Source: Neosynechococcus sphagnicola sy1
GTDB taxonomy: Bacteria; Cyanobacteriota; Cyanobacteriia; Neosynechococcales; Neosynechococcaceae
DNA: 64,000 nucleotides
Assembly: GCF_000775285.1 (NCBI RefSeq)
Contig: NZ_JJML01000008.1
Coordinates: 89,031 to 153,030, forward strand
Direction: 5' to 3'
The notes beneath the pieces were generated by a model, which was not told where the DNA came from, did not search any database, and saw nothing but the letters and a program-made list of their open reading frames with translations. The position numbers and the translations under genes were made by a program. Of this stretch, positions 16,608 through 25,820 are shown one piece after another (position 1 is the first letter of the stretch; the number at the start of each line of letters is the position of its first letter).

Positions 16608-18407
16608 ATGGCGATCGGAGCCTTAAAGCGGGTCACAATCCTCGGTACCGAGGATCAGAAAATTCAGGTACTCGCTGAACTCCAGTCTTTGGGGGTCATG
16701 CACCTGATTGATCTGACCCCCGAGAACACCCATCCTCCGCTGCCTGATCCGTTCAAAGATACCCGGTTAGCCGTGCGATATCTAGAAGACTGCCCCCAGA
16801 GTCAGCGCCCCGCCCGCCATCTCGGACACTTCAATCCACAGCAGCAGGTCGAGCGCATCCTGAAGCTGAAGGCAGACAGCGAAGCCCTCATGGACGAGCG
16901 CGATCGCCTTGTGGGTCAAATTAGTCAGCTCAAAGTGTGGGGAAAGTTTCACCTGCCGAACCCAGAAGCCTTGGGTGGACTACAATTTTTCTTTTACCAA
17001 CTTAACCTCCGCCAGTTTCGACAATTGGCCAAAACTGAGTATGCCTACAAAGTCGTCAGGCAGGACTCACGCTACCGCTACGTGGTTGTAATTCATCCGG
17101 AACTTCCCAGCCTGCCCTTCCCGGCGTTACAGCTTCCAGATCGCTCCTTGGGTCAACTGCAGGAACGGCTAGAAGATGTGGACGATAGTCTGGAGAATCT
17201 GGAGACGCGCCGCATTGGTGCCACTCGCTTTGCCAATGCCCTGCGGGACTACCTAACGGATGCCCTCAATGCCACCGAGTTGCTAGAGGCCACCCACCAC
17301 ACCTATGACGAAGCGGGACTGTTTGCCCTGCAAGGATGGTGCCCCGTCCATCGGTTATCGGAAGTCATGGCCCTAGGGGAAAAGCTAGGGTTTGCCATAG
17401 AGACCACTACTCCCTCCCCGGATGACTCCCCTCCGACTTACTTGGAGAATCGTTCCGGGTTTGCTGCCGGGGAGAGCCTGATTCAGATTTATGGCATGCC
17501 CGCCTACGGGGGCTGGGATCCATCGGCGATGGTTTTCGTCAGTTTTGTCCTATTCTTTGGCTTAATTCTGGCGGATGCGGGGTATGGACTGGTGCTAACG
17601 GCGATCGCCCTGTTTCTGCGACCCCGCTTGCTGCAATCGGGTCAACGGCAGTTGTGGCTGTTGATGGTTGCGCTAGCCGCCAGTTCTACCATCTATGGCC
17701 TCTTAGCTGGAGAGTATTTTGGCATTGAGGCCGCGAAAGGCAGTTGGCTCGATCACATTGCCATTTTCAAGCCAGACCTGGATAAACTCAGCGAACTCAT
17801 GGCTTTTTCCATTGGTATCGGGGCGCTCCATGTCAGCATTGCCAATGCCATCAGTGTCTATCAAAAGTGGGGAAGACCTGCGGTGGGTGTCCACTTAGGC
17901 TGGATTCTGGTGGTTGTGGGGGGATACGGTGCCTGGTTATTTCGATTCCTGTTACCAGAAGCCCAATTGGCAATGGTGGGTTCCTGGGCCTTAGGAGTGG
18001 GTCTGGTCAGCGTCTTTTGCTTTACCCATCCGGGGCCCCTTACCCCCAAAGGTATTCTGCACTGGCTGTTGGGAGGTTTACATGGCTTAACCGACATCTC
18101 TAAAATCTTTGGGGATGTTCTGAGTTACCTCCGCTTATTTGCCCTTGGGCTATCGAGTACCTATCTGGCGGTTACCTTTAACCAATTGGCAGGAGATATG
18201 GCGAAAACCGGGGAAATTGGCATGCTGATAGCGTTTTTGATTTTGTTGCTCGGTCATACCATGAACTTTGTCCTCTGCCTGATGGCTGGCACCATTCACG
18301 GGTTGCGTTTAAATTTCATTGAATTTTATCGATGGAGTCAGGATCCGGAAGCAGAAGGTCATCCTTTCAAACCATTGAAGAAATATCTATTCGGCAATGT
18401 GCGTTGA
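16608..18407 (+). CDS. ntpI: V/A-type ATPase membrane subunit I (a subunit)
   Basis: Membrane stator subunit of 599 residues. The soluble N-terminal half starts MAIGALKRVTILG and holds two coiled-coil segments. The C-terminal half has about seven transmembrane helices, including WDPSAMVFVSFVLFFGLILA and YGLLAGEYFG. The essential arginine for ion transfer lies in LSYLRLFALGLSSTYL. It is the last gene of the operon. In related bacterial operons K would follow; here K is divergent at the other end. Confidence 0.95.
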   Translation: MAIGALKRVTILGTEDQKIQVLAELQSLGVMHLIDLTPENTHPPLPDPFKDTRLAVRYLEDCPQSQRPARHLGHFNPQQQVERILKLKADSEALMDERDRLVGQISQLKVWGKFHLPNPEALGGLQFFFYQLNLRQFRQLAKTEYAYKVVRQDSRYRYVVVIHPELPSLPFPALQLPDRSLGQLQERLEDVDDSLENLETRRIGATRFANALRDYLTDALNATELLEATHHTYDEAGLFALQGWCPVHRLSEVMALGEKLGFAIETTTPSPDDSPPTYLENRSGFAAGESLIQIYGMPAYGGWDPSAMVFVSFVLFFGLILADAGYGLVLTAIALFLRPRLLQSGQRQLWLLMVALAASSTIYGLLAGEYFGIEAAKGSWLDHIAIFKPDLDKLSELMAFSIGIGALHVSIANAISVYQKWGRPAVGVHLGWILVVVGGYGAWLFRFLLPEAQLAMVGSWALGVGLVSVFCFTHPGPLTPKGILHWLLGGLHGLTDISKIFGDVLSYLRLFALGLSSTYLAVTFNQLAGDMAKTGEIGMLIAFLILLLGHTMNFVLCLMAGTIHGLRLNFIEFYRWSQDPEAEGHPFKPLKKYLFGNVR

Positions 18408-18423
18408 TCAGAGTTGATCCTAG

Positions 18424-18624
18424 GGATCGGGGGAGTGGATCGCGATCCGTTCCAGTTCACCTCACTATGGGCTTCCAGGGGACAAAGTTGAAGGACTCCG
18501 CTGTGGATCAGATCAAGACACTTCGGGGAGCGATTTCAACTGGTGTAACATTCGCTATTTGCAGTCCCAGGCTACAGGTTGGGTTCGCAGTGACTTTATC
18601 ATCTTTACGGATGGCGGAGAGTAA
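18424..18624 (+). pseudogene. Remnant of an SH3-domain protein
   Basis: After a TAG at 18421-18423 a 66-codon open stretch has no start codon but reads like the C-terminal part of a cyanobacterial bacterial-SH3 protein: AIRSSSPHYGLPGDKVEGLRC, then DFNWCNIRYLQSQATGWVRSDFI, ending GGE and TAA at 18622-18624. The GWVRSDFI motif is typical of SH3 type 3 domains. The N-terminal part of such a gene is missing because ntpI lies directly upstream. It is probably a leftover from rearrangement when the ATPase operon or another segment was joined here. The rest of the gap to 18837 shows nothing. Confidence 0.5.
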
Positions 18625-18837
18625 GCTATCCTGCTTCACCCGATCATGCAACTATCAAAGATGCTGCTGCCCCAAGCGACCATCTGGGCTCCGCATAGAT
18701 AGCGATCCTCAGGTAGCTTAGAAACTTCTCAGATGCTCAACCGCCGATTCTGGCAGACAAGCAGGTTCTCCAACTTACCCTATAAGTCCTTTCGCTAGAA
18801 TGGCAACAGCACCCCCGACGGTTGCAAGGACGCGCCG

Positions 18838-19200
18838 ATGGATTTTGAGTCTGATTTTCAACCACGCCAGATTGTTTGCCTAGAGCACGCTAGGGTTTGT
18901 CTGTATGCAGAGGTTGTCCAGCCTCTAGAATCCCGACCGATGTGTTGGGTTCGACCCTTGCTACTAGCGATTCCCTCTGCGCCTGGGAGTCAAGCTCAGA
19001 TGTATGATCTACGCCAAGATGCTGACCTGATCTGGCCGACGGCACTGATGCGATCGGCGTTGGATACAGAAGTTTTACCCCTCCTCTGTGTTCTGTATCA
19101 AAACAAGTCTTGTCCGATTTTGCCTGCCAGCACTCACCAGCAGTTGATGCAGTTTGTGACCCAAGTTTGGCAAGCCTATCCCCAAGTGTTTCAGGGATGA
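18838..19200 (+). CDS. Conserved cyanobacterial hypothetical protein
   Basis: Protein of 120 residues beginning MDFESDFQPRQIVCLEHARV and containing the block LYAEVVQPLESRPMCWVRPLLL, which reads like a conserved beta-rich domain. There is no signal peptide or membrane segment. I recognise the type as a cyanobacteria-specific conserved protein but know no function. It lies 121 bases upstream of lipA on the same strand. Confidence 0.65.
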   Translation: MDFESDFQPRQIVCLEHARVCLYAEVVQPLESRPMCWVRPLLLAIPSAPGSQAQMYDLRQDADLIWPTALMRSALDTEVLPLLCVLYQNKSCPILPASTHQQLMQFVTQVWQAYPQVFQG

Positions 19201-19321
19201 GGGAAGGGAGCATCAGCATCAGGCATCTCCAAGAACTGCCCCCTAGAAAGACAGTCTCAAGGGGAAGCAGGGGCAAGCTTGTACAATAATTCAGAGGTCA
19301 TTCACATACCAGGACTGAAAC

Positions 19322-20191
19322 GTGACGGTTAAGCCAGCATGGTTACGGGTGAAAGCCCCTCAGTGGGAGCGGGTGGGGAGCGTCAAAGAGATTCTCCGAG
19401 ATTTGGCTCTAAACACTGTTTGTGAAGAGGCTTCTTGCCCCAATATTGGAGAATGCTTCAACCTGGGAACTGCAACCTTTTTGATTATGGGACCTGCTTG
19501 TACCCGTGCCTGTCCTTACTGTGATATTGACTTTGAGAAAAAGCCTCAACCGCCAGATGCCACTGAACCCCAGCGTTTGGCAGCAGCGGTGCAGCGGCTG
19601 AAGTTGAATCATGTGGTCATCACGGCTGTGAATCGGGATGATCTGCCGGACGGAGGTGCTTCCCAGTTTGTCCGTTGTATTGAATCTGTGCGGGCGACCT
19701 CACCCCAAACCACCATTGAGGTCTTGATTCCAGATTTATGTGGGAATTGGCAATCCCTAGCAACCATTCTTCAGGCGCGACCCGATGTCTTAAACCACAA
19801 TACCGAAACGGTTCCCCGGCTCTATCGGCGGGTACGACCCCAGGGAGACTATGGGCGATCGCTGGAACTACTGCGTCAGACACGGCAATTGGCTCCCGCT
19901 GTTTACGCTAAGTCTGGGATTATGGTCGGTCTGGGGGAAACCAACGCTGAAGTCCGAGCGGTGATGCAGGATTTACGCGGGGTCAACTGTGATGTTCTCA
20001 CCATTGGGCAGTACCTGCAACCCAGTGCTAAGCATCTCCCGGTGACGGATTTTATTCCCCCAGAACAGTTTGCAACTTGGCAACAATGGGGCGAGTCCCT
20101 GGGTTTTTTGCAGGTAGTGGCCTCCCCCCTGACCCGGAGTTCTTACCATGCAGAGCAGGTGCGGGAGTTGATGGTCAACTATCCTCGCTAA
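19322..20191 (+). CDS. lipA: Lipoyl synthase
   Basis: Radical SAM enzyme that inserts two sulfur atoms into the octanoyl chain on lipoyl-dependent proteins. Both iron-sulfur cluster motifs are present: the auxiliary cluster [12 protein letters not shown] and the radical SAM cluster CTRACPYC. The family blocks [37 protein letters not shown] and [15 protein letters not shown] follow, and the C-terminus contains RSSYHAE. The 289 residues are a normal length. Translation starts at a GTG (19322). gpsA follows closely on the same strand. Confidence 0.96.
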   Translation: MTVKPAWLRVKAPQWERVGSVKEILRDLALNTVCEEASCPNIGECFNLGTATFLIMGPACTRACPYCDIDFEKKPQPPDATEPQRLAAAVQRLKLNHVVITAVNRDDLPDGGASQFVRCIESVRATSPQTTIEVLIPDLCGNWQSLATILQARPDVLNHNTETVPRLYRRVRPQGDYGRSLELLRQTRQLAPAVYAKSGIMVGLGETNAEVRAVMQDLRGVNCDVLTIGQYLQPSAKHLPVTDFIPPEQFATWQQWGESLGFLQVVASPLTRSSYHAEQVRELMVNYPR

Positions 20192-20212
20192 GGGATGGGA
20201 CGAAACTTTGCC

Positions 20213-21219
20213 ATGTCCGATGAGTTGACTCCGGTGAAACCACAGGCCCAATCTTCGACGGGCGGATCTTTGACGATTACAGTGCTGGGTGGCGGTGCCT
20301 GGGGTTCAACCCTCGCGGGGTTGGCAACTCAAAATGGTCACTGTGTCAGGGTATGGTCGCGTCGGAGTCCTGAAAGCTTAGACAGTGTCCTCGACAGCGC
20401 CGATCTGGTGGTTTCAGCCGTGGCCATGGGGGGGGGTGCGGATCGCTGATTCAGGAACTCCAGTCACGGACGATCTCTCTCCAAACGATCCTGGTAACGG
20501 CGACCAAGGGCTTAGATATTGCGGATCTCCCGACACCTGCTTTCAATGCCCATGCCCTCGTTACCCCATCCCAACTCTGGCAGGCAGCATTCCCCCACCA
20601 GGGCGTTGTTGTTCTCTCTGGCCCAAATTTAGCCAAGGAAATTCAGCAGGGTCTCCCCGCTGCCACCGTGGTCGCCAGTACCAACATGGCAGCGGCAACC
20701 ACGGTGCAGAGCGCGTTTACTTCCACCAGTTTTCGGGTTTACACCAACCCAGATCCCTTGGGAGTAGAACTGGGTGGCACCCTGAAAAATGTGATTGCGA
20801 TCGCGGCGGGCACTTGTGATGGGCTGCAATTGGGAACCAATGCCAAGGCCGCCTTGGTGACACGGGGGTTGGCGGAAATGATTCGAGTTGGCACCTATTG
20901 GGGAGCACAGGCCGCTACCTTCCAGGGCTTATCCGGTTTAGGAGATTTGCTAGCAACTTGTAATAGCCCCTTGAGTCGTAATTATCAAATTGGGTACCAG
21001 CTCGCCCAGGGTCAGGATCTGGCCCAAATTTTAAGCCATCTTCAAGGAACCGCAGAGGGCATTAATACCAGTCGGGTGTTGATGCAGTTGACCTCTGAGC
21101 CCAACATTACTGTGCCAATTTCTTATCAGGTGGTGCGGCTATTGGCGGGGGAAATTTCTCCCCAAGCGGCGGTTGCTGCCCTGATGCTGCGGGATGTAAA
21201 GCCAGAATATGGGAGCTGA
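20213..21219 (+). CDS. gpsA: NAD(P)-dependent glycerol-3-phosphate dehydrogenase (frameshifted)
   Basis: Makes sn-glycerol-3-phosphate from dihydroxyacetone phosphate for phospholipid synthesis. The N-terminal nucleotide-binding motif VLGGGAWGSTLA is followed by a break at a run of nine G (20428-20436). The correct frame resumes at SLIQELQSRTISL, then LVTATKGLD, LSGPNLAKEI, GGTLKNVIAIAAG and the catalytic NAKAALVTRGLAEM. Either a change in the G run or one extra G in the following GCGGATCGC (one base longer than HIP1 GCGATCGC) would restore it. An in-frame ATG at 20195 is also possible. The 3' end overlaps the convergent cofG gene. Confidence 0.87.
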
Positions 21220-22171
21220 TCAGGGCTTGGCGCTGGTCATTGACCCGTTTCTGCAAGGGCAGCGGCAGCCAAGCATCATACTGTGGGTAAATTGGTAAGC
21301 GGGGGGTGAGGTGCCATCCCTGTTGCCCCAGACGATCGCCGAGTAACTTTGGTTGTGGGTGGGGATAGTCGGGATTAACTTCATCGTGGGGGCTGATGCC
21401 GCCTAAATCTCTGGCACCTGCGGCCAGACAGGCTAGGAGCTGAGTAGGCTCTTCTACAAGATTGGGGGGGACTTGGATGGTAATGTCTGCGGGTAAGATC
21501 TCGCGGGCGATGGCAATCAGATCCAAGAGGTTTTCTGCCCCAAAAGCCTCTCCCGGCCAGGATTGTTGTTGTCCGGGACTGTGGGGTTGCAGAATCACTT
21601 CCTGGATATGCCCCCAGCGTTGATGGATGTCTGCGATCGCCGTCAGTGTTTCTAGGCGATCATCGTCAGTTTCCCCAATCCCCAAAAGAAGCCCGGTGGT
21701 AAAGGGAATTTTGAGTTCTCCTGCCCAGTGGAGTTGTTGCAGCCGTCGCTCTGGTTGCTTACTCGGGGCATGGCGATGCACGGTTGCCAGGAGGTGGGGG
21801 GTAAGTTGTTCCAGCATCAACCCCATGGAGACATTCACCGTTCGCATCCGAGCCATTTCGTCGTAACGCAGGGGGCCAGCGTTGGTATGGGGGAGAAACC
21901 CCAGGGAGAGTGCGAGTTCACAGAGCTGATATAGATGCTGGAACCAAGCAGGGCGGCGGGGACTTTGGGGATGAACTTCCCCACTCAGGATCAGAATTTC
22001 AATCACACCTTGATGGTGTAAGCTTTCCAGGGTTTGCTGTGCCTGCGCTCGGGTTACCCAGGGACTCTGCCCCGGATCGGTGCGAAAGTTACAGTAGGTA
22101 CACCGATTGAAGCATTCGTAGGTGGGGACGAGGGTGTAGGCAGGGCTGTAGGTAACCATCTTCTCAACCAA
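21107..22171 (-). CDS. cofG: 7,8-didemethyl-8-hydroxy-5-deazariboflavin synthase subunit CofG
   Basis: Radical SAM half of FO synthase. With CofH it makes the 5-deazaflavin FO, used in cyanobacteria as an antenna for DNA photolyase. The cluster motif CFNRCTYC is near the N-terminus, followed by NFRTDPGQ, LILSGEVHP, HTNAGPL, TGLLLGIGE, VILQPHSPG and DLGGISPHDEVNPD, all CofG signatures. The 354 residues exceed the usual length by about 25-30 because the C-terminus runs on into the end of gpsA, a 113-base convergent overlap. cofH is not in this window. Confidence 0.93.
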   Translation of the reverse strand: MVEKMVTYSPAYTLVPTYECFNRCTYCNFRTDPGQSPWVTRAQAQQTLESLHHQGVIEILILSGEVHPQSPRRPAWFQHLYQLCELALSLGFLPHTNAGPLRYDEMARMRTVNVSMGLMLEQLTPHLLATVHRHAPSKQPERRLQQLHWAGELKIPFTTGLLLGIGETDDDRLETLTAIADIHQRWGHIQEVILQPHSPGQQQSWPGEAFGAENLLDLIAIAREILPADITIQVPPNLVEEPTQLLACLAAGARDLGGISPHDEVNPDYPHPQPKLLGDRLGQQGWHLTPRLPIYPQYDAWLPLPLQKRVNDQRQALISSHILALHPAASGQQPPLGEKFPPPIAAPPDKKLAQ

Positions 22172-22253
22172 CTTGTTACCTCCAACCTTGGGGATGTGGG
22201 GAGTGTTGACGCTGCTCGGGTAAAGTCACAATTGCTGATCTAGACGGAAGCCT

Positions 22254-23195
22254 TTATTCCACGCGGGGATGCACCAGCCTGCCACTCTCCGGTCTTTTGC
22301 CCAGACTCCGGAAATAGAGACTCCCCGCTGCCAGGAGAAAGCCAAGGTAGGCAATGAACTGCACAACATACAGGGTATCGGTGTAACCAAAGAAGGCGCT
22401 GAAAAGAATTCCTGGAAATCGATCCGCTGGCAGGATTTTGCTGGTATTCCAGACCATCGGACCGAGAATGCAGGCGGGCTGTTTAGAAAACCGTTCGTAG
22501 AAAAAGCACAGGGCTTCTGACTTGCGATCCAGGTGAGCCAGGGTGGAAAGGGCGGTGTCAAAGAGTCCTAGGGCTGTGACGACGAGACCAGCCACAATCA
22601 GTAGCAGCAGAATTCCCATGCCATAGAAAAACTGCCGGATATCAATCCGAATACCTAGCCTAAAGAGCGCAATGCCAATAACTGCCGCCGCTGATACCCC
22701 TGCGATCGCCCCTAGGGCCGGAACCACTCCTTCCTGGAGCTTGGCGGTAATAAACAAAACAGCTTCAAACCCTTCTCGCAGCACCGCCACCCAGATCAGG
22801 ATAAAAATCCCCCACTGCCGGGTCTGCCGTTGCAGGGATTTGCCAACCGCGCCCTCCACCTGACTTTTAAGAAAGCGACTCTGTTGGGTCATCCAAACGA
22901 GCATCCAGGTCAACAGGGCGATCGCCAGGACACTGAACAGTCCCTCCAACAACGGCTCCACCACGGGGCCATATTGTTGACTGGCGCTACCCAAGCCTTG
23001 CACCAGTTGACTCAGGCCCACCCCCACCATGGCACTGGTGGCAATGCCTACTCCCACCCCCGCCCAAACCCAGAGATGGAGTTGACTGCGACCGACTCGC
23101 TTCAGGTAAGCAAGGACAATGCCTACGACAAGGGCAGCTTCCACCCCTTCTCGGAGGGTAATGACGAAGGTAGGTAGGGCGGCACTCCAGTTCAT
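22254..23195 (-). CDS. FTR1 family high-affinity iron permease
   Basis: Membrane permease that takes up Fe3+ handed over by a ferroxidase. Both REGxE iron-binding motifs are visible, REGVEAALVVG in the first helix and REGFEAVLF in the fourth, with about seven hydrophobic helices in all. I start at the ATG 23195 (MNWSAALPTFVITLREG). An upstream in-frame ATG at 23270 would add a non-hydrophobic stretch overlapping the preceding gene. It is downstream of the lipoprotein and multicopper oxidase genes on the same strand, so the three probably form one iron-uptake unit. Confidence 0.92.
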   Translation of the reverse strand: MNWSAALPTFVITLREGVEAALVVGIVLAYLKRVGRSQLHLWVWAGVGVGIATSAMVGVGLSQLVQGLGSASQQYGPVVEPLLEGLFSVLAIALLTWMLVWMTQQSRFLKSQVEGAVGKSLQRQTRQWGIFILIWVAVLREGFEAVLFITAKLQEGVVPALGAIAGVSAAAVIGIALFRLGIRIDIRQFFYGMGILLLLIVAGLVVTALGLFDTALSTLAHLDRKSEALCFFYERFSKQPACILGPMVWNTSKILPADRFPGILFSAFFGYTDTLYVVQFIAYLGFLLAAGSLYFRSLGKRPESGRLVHPRVE

Positions 23196-23223
23196 TGCGG
23201 GGGAGGATGAATAGTAGGGTGAG

Positions 23224-24213
23224 TTAGGACGCAGGTTTAGCAGCTGTGACCGTCTGGCTGACTTGCTCAAGGGCCTTAATTTGACTGGTCACAGCCTCGG
23301 GTGTCTGCACTGGGGTTGCCGGAGGCAGCGGTGCTGGCCATGTCTTTGCCAGGGCGGTCAACTGGGCTTGGAGTTTGGCCTGGGTTTGGGGGCTAGCTTT
23401 TTGCAGGGGGGCTGCAATTTCTGTCAGCAACATCTGGGCATAGGTGACAAACCCTCGGGAATCTTGGTATTCAATCGCCTCAGTAATTTTATGGTTAGAG
23501 ATGGCAGCTGTATATTCAGAACTGGCGGTATCTAATAAGCCATTGATCACTTGCAGCACCAAGACTGGGGATTGGCGTTGTGCTATCGGTAGGGCTGCGA
23601 TCGCCTGGTCAACGGCCTTCATCGCAGCCTGATACTGAACCGCAACCTGGGGATCATTGGGCTTAGACTTCACCAAGTCCTGTAAATGCACCAATGTAGT
23701 TTTGAACTCAGGTACCCCCCGCTCCTGGAGTTGTTCTTCCACATCGACATAGATTTCTTCCACCGGGTGGCCAATATGGGGTTCAGCTTGCTGAGGTTTG
23801 CCCAGATCCAACAATTCTTTGGCCACCAACAGGTGCCCCTTCATCAGTCCCAGCTTGACAAAATAGTCAATATCTTTGGCTTCCCCCGTGAGTTCAATAT
23901 CTTCGACCGTCACCATATCTTTGATCTGGTCAAATTGGGCTTGAGTCAAGACGTGCTTGGAAACCAGTTCATCGATACTGGCATAGGGACGGCTCGCCTG
24001 AATGCGGTTAGAGAGGGCGGGAATGCCAAGCTTTGCCTCTAGCTTGTCCAAGGCTGAAAGAATTGCCGTGTTGAGATTAATCAGTTGGCCGTGACTCGAA
24101 TGGCCTGCCATCGGCATTGTTGTGGAGCTAGCAACGGGAGTAGATGGACGCTCGGCAGTGGGGGGTGCCGAACTGCAGGAAGCCAGGGCAACCAAGCTGG
24201 TGGTTGCAATCAT
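23224..24213 (-). CDS. Periplasmic lipoprotein with helix-hairpin-helix region, iron-uptake associated
   Basis: Protein of about 330 residues with a lipobox (LVALASC) near the N-terminus. It has a ComEA-like helix-hairpin-helix segment (LIPALSN-like ALDKLEAKLGIPALSNRI, then YASIDELVSKHVLTQAQFDQI) and a long helical C-terminal domain. The signal peptide from ATG 24213 is too short. One extra base in the run of seven A at 24222-24228 (plus strand) would put the ATG at 24239 in frame and give MITRFFYALMIATTSLVALASC, a normal lipoprotein signal. It lies between the multicopper oxidase and FTR1 genes, which suggests a role in passing iron. The specific function is unknown. Confidence 0.75.
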   Translation of the reverse strand: MIATTSLVALASCSSAPPTAERPSTPVASSTTMPMAGHSSHGQLINLNTAILSALDKLEAKLGIPALSNRIQASRPYASIDELVSKHVLTQAQFDQIKDMVTVEDIELTGEAKDIDYFVKLGLMKGHLLVAKELLDLGKPQQAEPHIGHPVEEIYVDVEEQLQERGVPEFKTTLVHLQDLVKSKPNDPQVAVQYQAAMKAVDQAIAALPIAQRQSPVLVLQVINGLLDTASSEYTAAISNHKITEAIEYQDSRGFVTYAQMLLTEIAAPLQKASPQTQAKLQAQLTALAKTWPAPLPPATPVQTPEAVTSQIKALEQVSQTVTAAKPAS

Positions 24214-24343
24214 CAGAGCATAAAAAAACGAGTGATCATGGGCGAGGGGATGGGGAAAGAAGGGGAGCCATTGGAGGCCAGGAAGTTTTAATGGGCTACG
24301 GTGATGAATGCTCCTATCTGGGTTAAAAGGATTCTCACATAAT

Positions 24344-24362
24344 TGCTAATTATTCTTATTAA
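24344..24362. promoter_or_regulatory. Weak Fur-box-like site upstream of the lipoprotein gene
   Basis: On the minus strand the sequence reads as two adjacent NATAAK hexamers (AATAAG, AATAAT) in the 300-base gap between the multicopper oxidase and lipoprotein genes. This resembles the repeated-hexamer view of a Fur box, but the match is loose in an AT-rich stretch. Nothing else was recognised in the gap. Confidence 0.22.
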
Positions 24363-24519
24363 GTGCTGCTACATTATTGTGGGGTCTGCTGGAAAAACTG
24401 TCAATATCTGCCAAAAAATTTTCTTTGTCATTGCAATTAAAAATCTTATGGCGTTAAGTGTCGGGTACTAGGGTGCTGGGATTGACCATCTCTGAGCCCT
24501 TGGCCTCAGTCGCTGTCGG

Positions 24520-25515
24520 TCAGGACACAACCTGAAAAGCCCCCATACAACCTGCTTCAGCGATCGCGTCTTGGTGGGGATGAAACATATACCGACCGGG
24601 AAATCGATACTGAAACTCCAGAATATGTCGCTCGGCAGTGCCCATGGTAATCACATCGGTTTCCTCTCTAGGAATCAGGGTTCTGCCCGTGGGATAAACC
24701 TGAAATAGGTTGGCGTGAAGGTGGAAGGTTGCTGCAACATCGAACTCAATCATATTCAGGAGATAGAGACGCACCAATTGATCCTGCTGGATGGGAATTG
24801 GGTAGCGCATATAGTAATTGGGTACCCCATTAAAGGCGTAGAGCTCGTTGTGCTGATCGTTGTTGAGGTCATATCCCGCCATAATCAGGACTAACTCATC
24901 GGCGGGTGGACGATCCTGGAGAGGGTCAATAATAAATAGCCCATACAATCCCTTACTGATATGGCGACTGACGGGGGCAACATGGCAGTGGTAGAGATGT
25001 ACCCCAAAGGGCTCGGCATCAAACTCATAAATGGTGGCGTTACCATTGCGAACCGGGCGCACCCCATCCATCTCAGCTCGGTGAACACCATGGAAATGGA
25101 GGGAGTGAGAGTGCCCCCCGTGGTTCAGAAAGATCACCCGCACGCGATCGCCTGACCGCGCCCGCAGGGCTGGCCCCGGCACCCGACCGTTAAAATTCCA
25201 GGTATTAAAGCTCACAACACTATTGAGTTGCAGGACTCCCGTACCAGCAGTGATCCGAAACTCTCGAATCCTCCGCCCCTGTTCCTGCTTGACAGTGCCA
25301 TAGTCAAACTCCCGCAGCATTTGCAGCGGACTGATCATCCCAGTAGTCGGGGGTGCCTCCGTTGGAAGTGCCGGAATCTTGACCGTGGAGTTAGTTTGCA
25401 GCCGTTGACAAGCTGCCATGCCTCCCGCGATCGCGACCCCAGCAAGACCCGTTCTCAGCAGTTGTCTGCGATTCCAATGGTTGCCTATTTCCGGGGAAGG
25501 ACGACCCAACATCAT
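24520..25515 (-). CDS. Two-domain multicopper oxidase, probable ferroxidase
   Basis: Exported copper oxidase that probably oxidises Fe2+ to Fe3+ for the FTR1 permease. The N-terminus carries a twin-arginine type signal (NRRQLLRTGLAGVAIAGG) ending in AAC, so it may also be a lipoprotein. Four HxH motifs supply the trinuclear copper ligands: HSLHFHG, YHCHVAP, HLHANLF and HPHQ. The type 1 copper cysteine is in the YHCH motif of domain 1 and there is none in domain 2, as in two-domain oxidases with a single type 1 site in the first domain. The 331 residues fit that class. A nitrite-reductase-like role is less likely given the FTR1 neighbour. Confidence 0.85.
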   Translation of the reverse strand: MMLGRPSPEIGNHWNRRQLLRTGLAGVAIAGGMAACQRLQTNSTVKIPALPTEAPPTTGMISPLQMLREFDYGTVKQEQGRRIREFRITAGTGVLQLNSVVSFNTWNFNGRVPGPALRARSGDRVRVIFLNHGGHSHSLHFHGVHRAEMDGVRPVRNGNATIYEFDAEPFGVHLYHCHVAPVSRHISKGLYGLFIIDPLQDRPPADELVLIMAGYDLNNDQHNELYAFNGVPNYYMRYPIPIQQDQLVRLYLLNMIEFDVAATFHLHANLFQVYPTGRTLIPREETDVITMGTAERHILEFQYRFPGRYMFHPHQDAIAEAGCMGAFQVVS

Positions 25516-25608
25516 GACATTCCTCGCGATCGCGCAAGCTTTTCCCTAATTGAGAGATATTCTTGACAAATTCAAAACGAACAGAGTATATCTTCTAAAG
25601 TTATCTAT

Positions 25609-25623
25609 TGTCAATTATTATCA
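25609..25623. promoter_or_regulatory. Putative Fur box upstream of the multicopper oxidase
   Basis: The plus strand reads TGTCAATTATTATCA, and the reverse complement TGATAATAATTGACA matches the 7-1-7 Fur consensus TGATAATNATTATCA at 12 of 14 defined positions. It lies about 95 bases upstream of the oxidase start. Iron-dependent repression of the oxidase-lipoprotein-FTR1 unit would fit. Confidence 0.5.
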
Positions 25624-25820
25624 ATAAGTAGAGAGATGACTGGACTGATACGACCGATGTCATAGGGGGGATCGTAATTGCCCTCAGTTCCCTTACCTTC
25701 ATTGCAGGCATGCCGCCGATCCCTGTAGTTTGACCCATTGTCTTTTGACAAATCCTCCCCAGCACTGTTTTTTGGGAACTGAGGCTGGTGATCAGGGCGA
25801 TAAATAGCCAAATTCAAGCA

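Noticed and set aside
20385..20819. A separate gene downstream of the gpsA break
   Set aside because: The frame is a shadow; the correct gpsA frame continues as SLIQELQ and joins the C-terminal domain.
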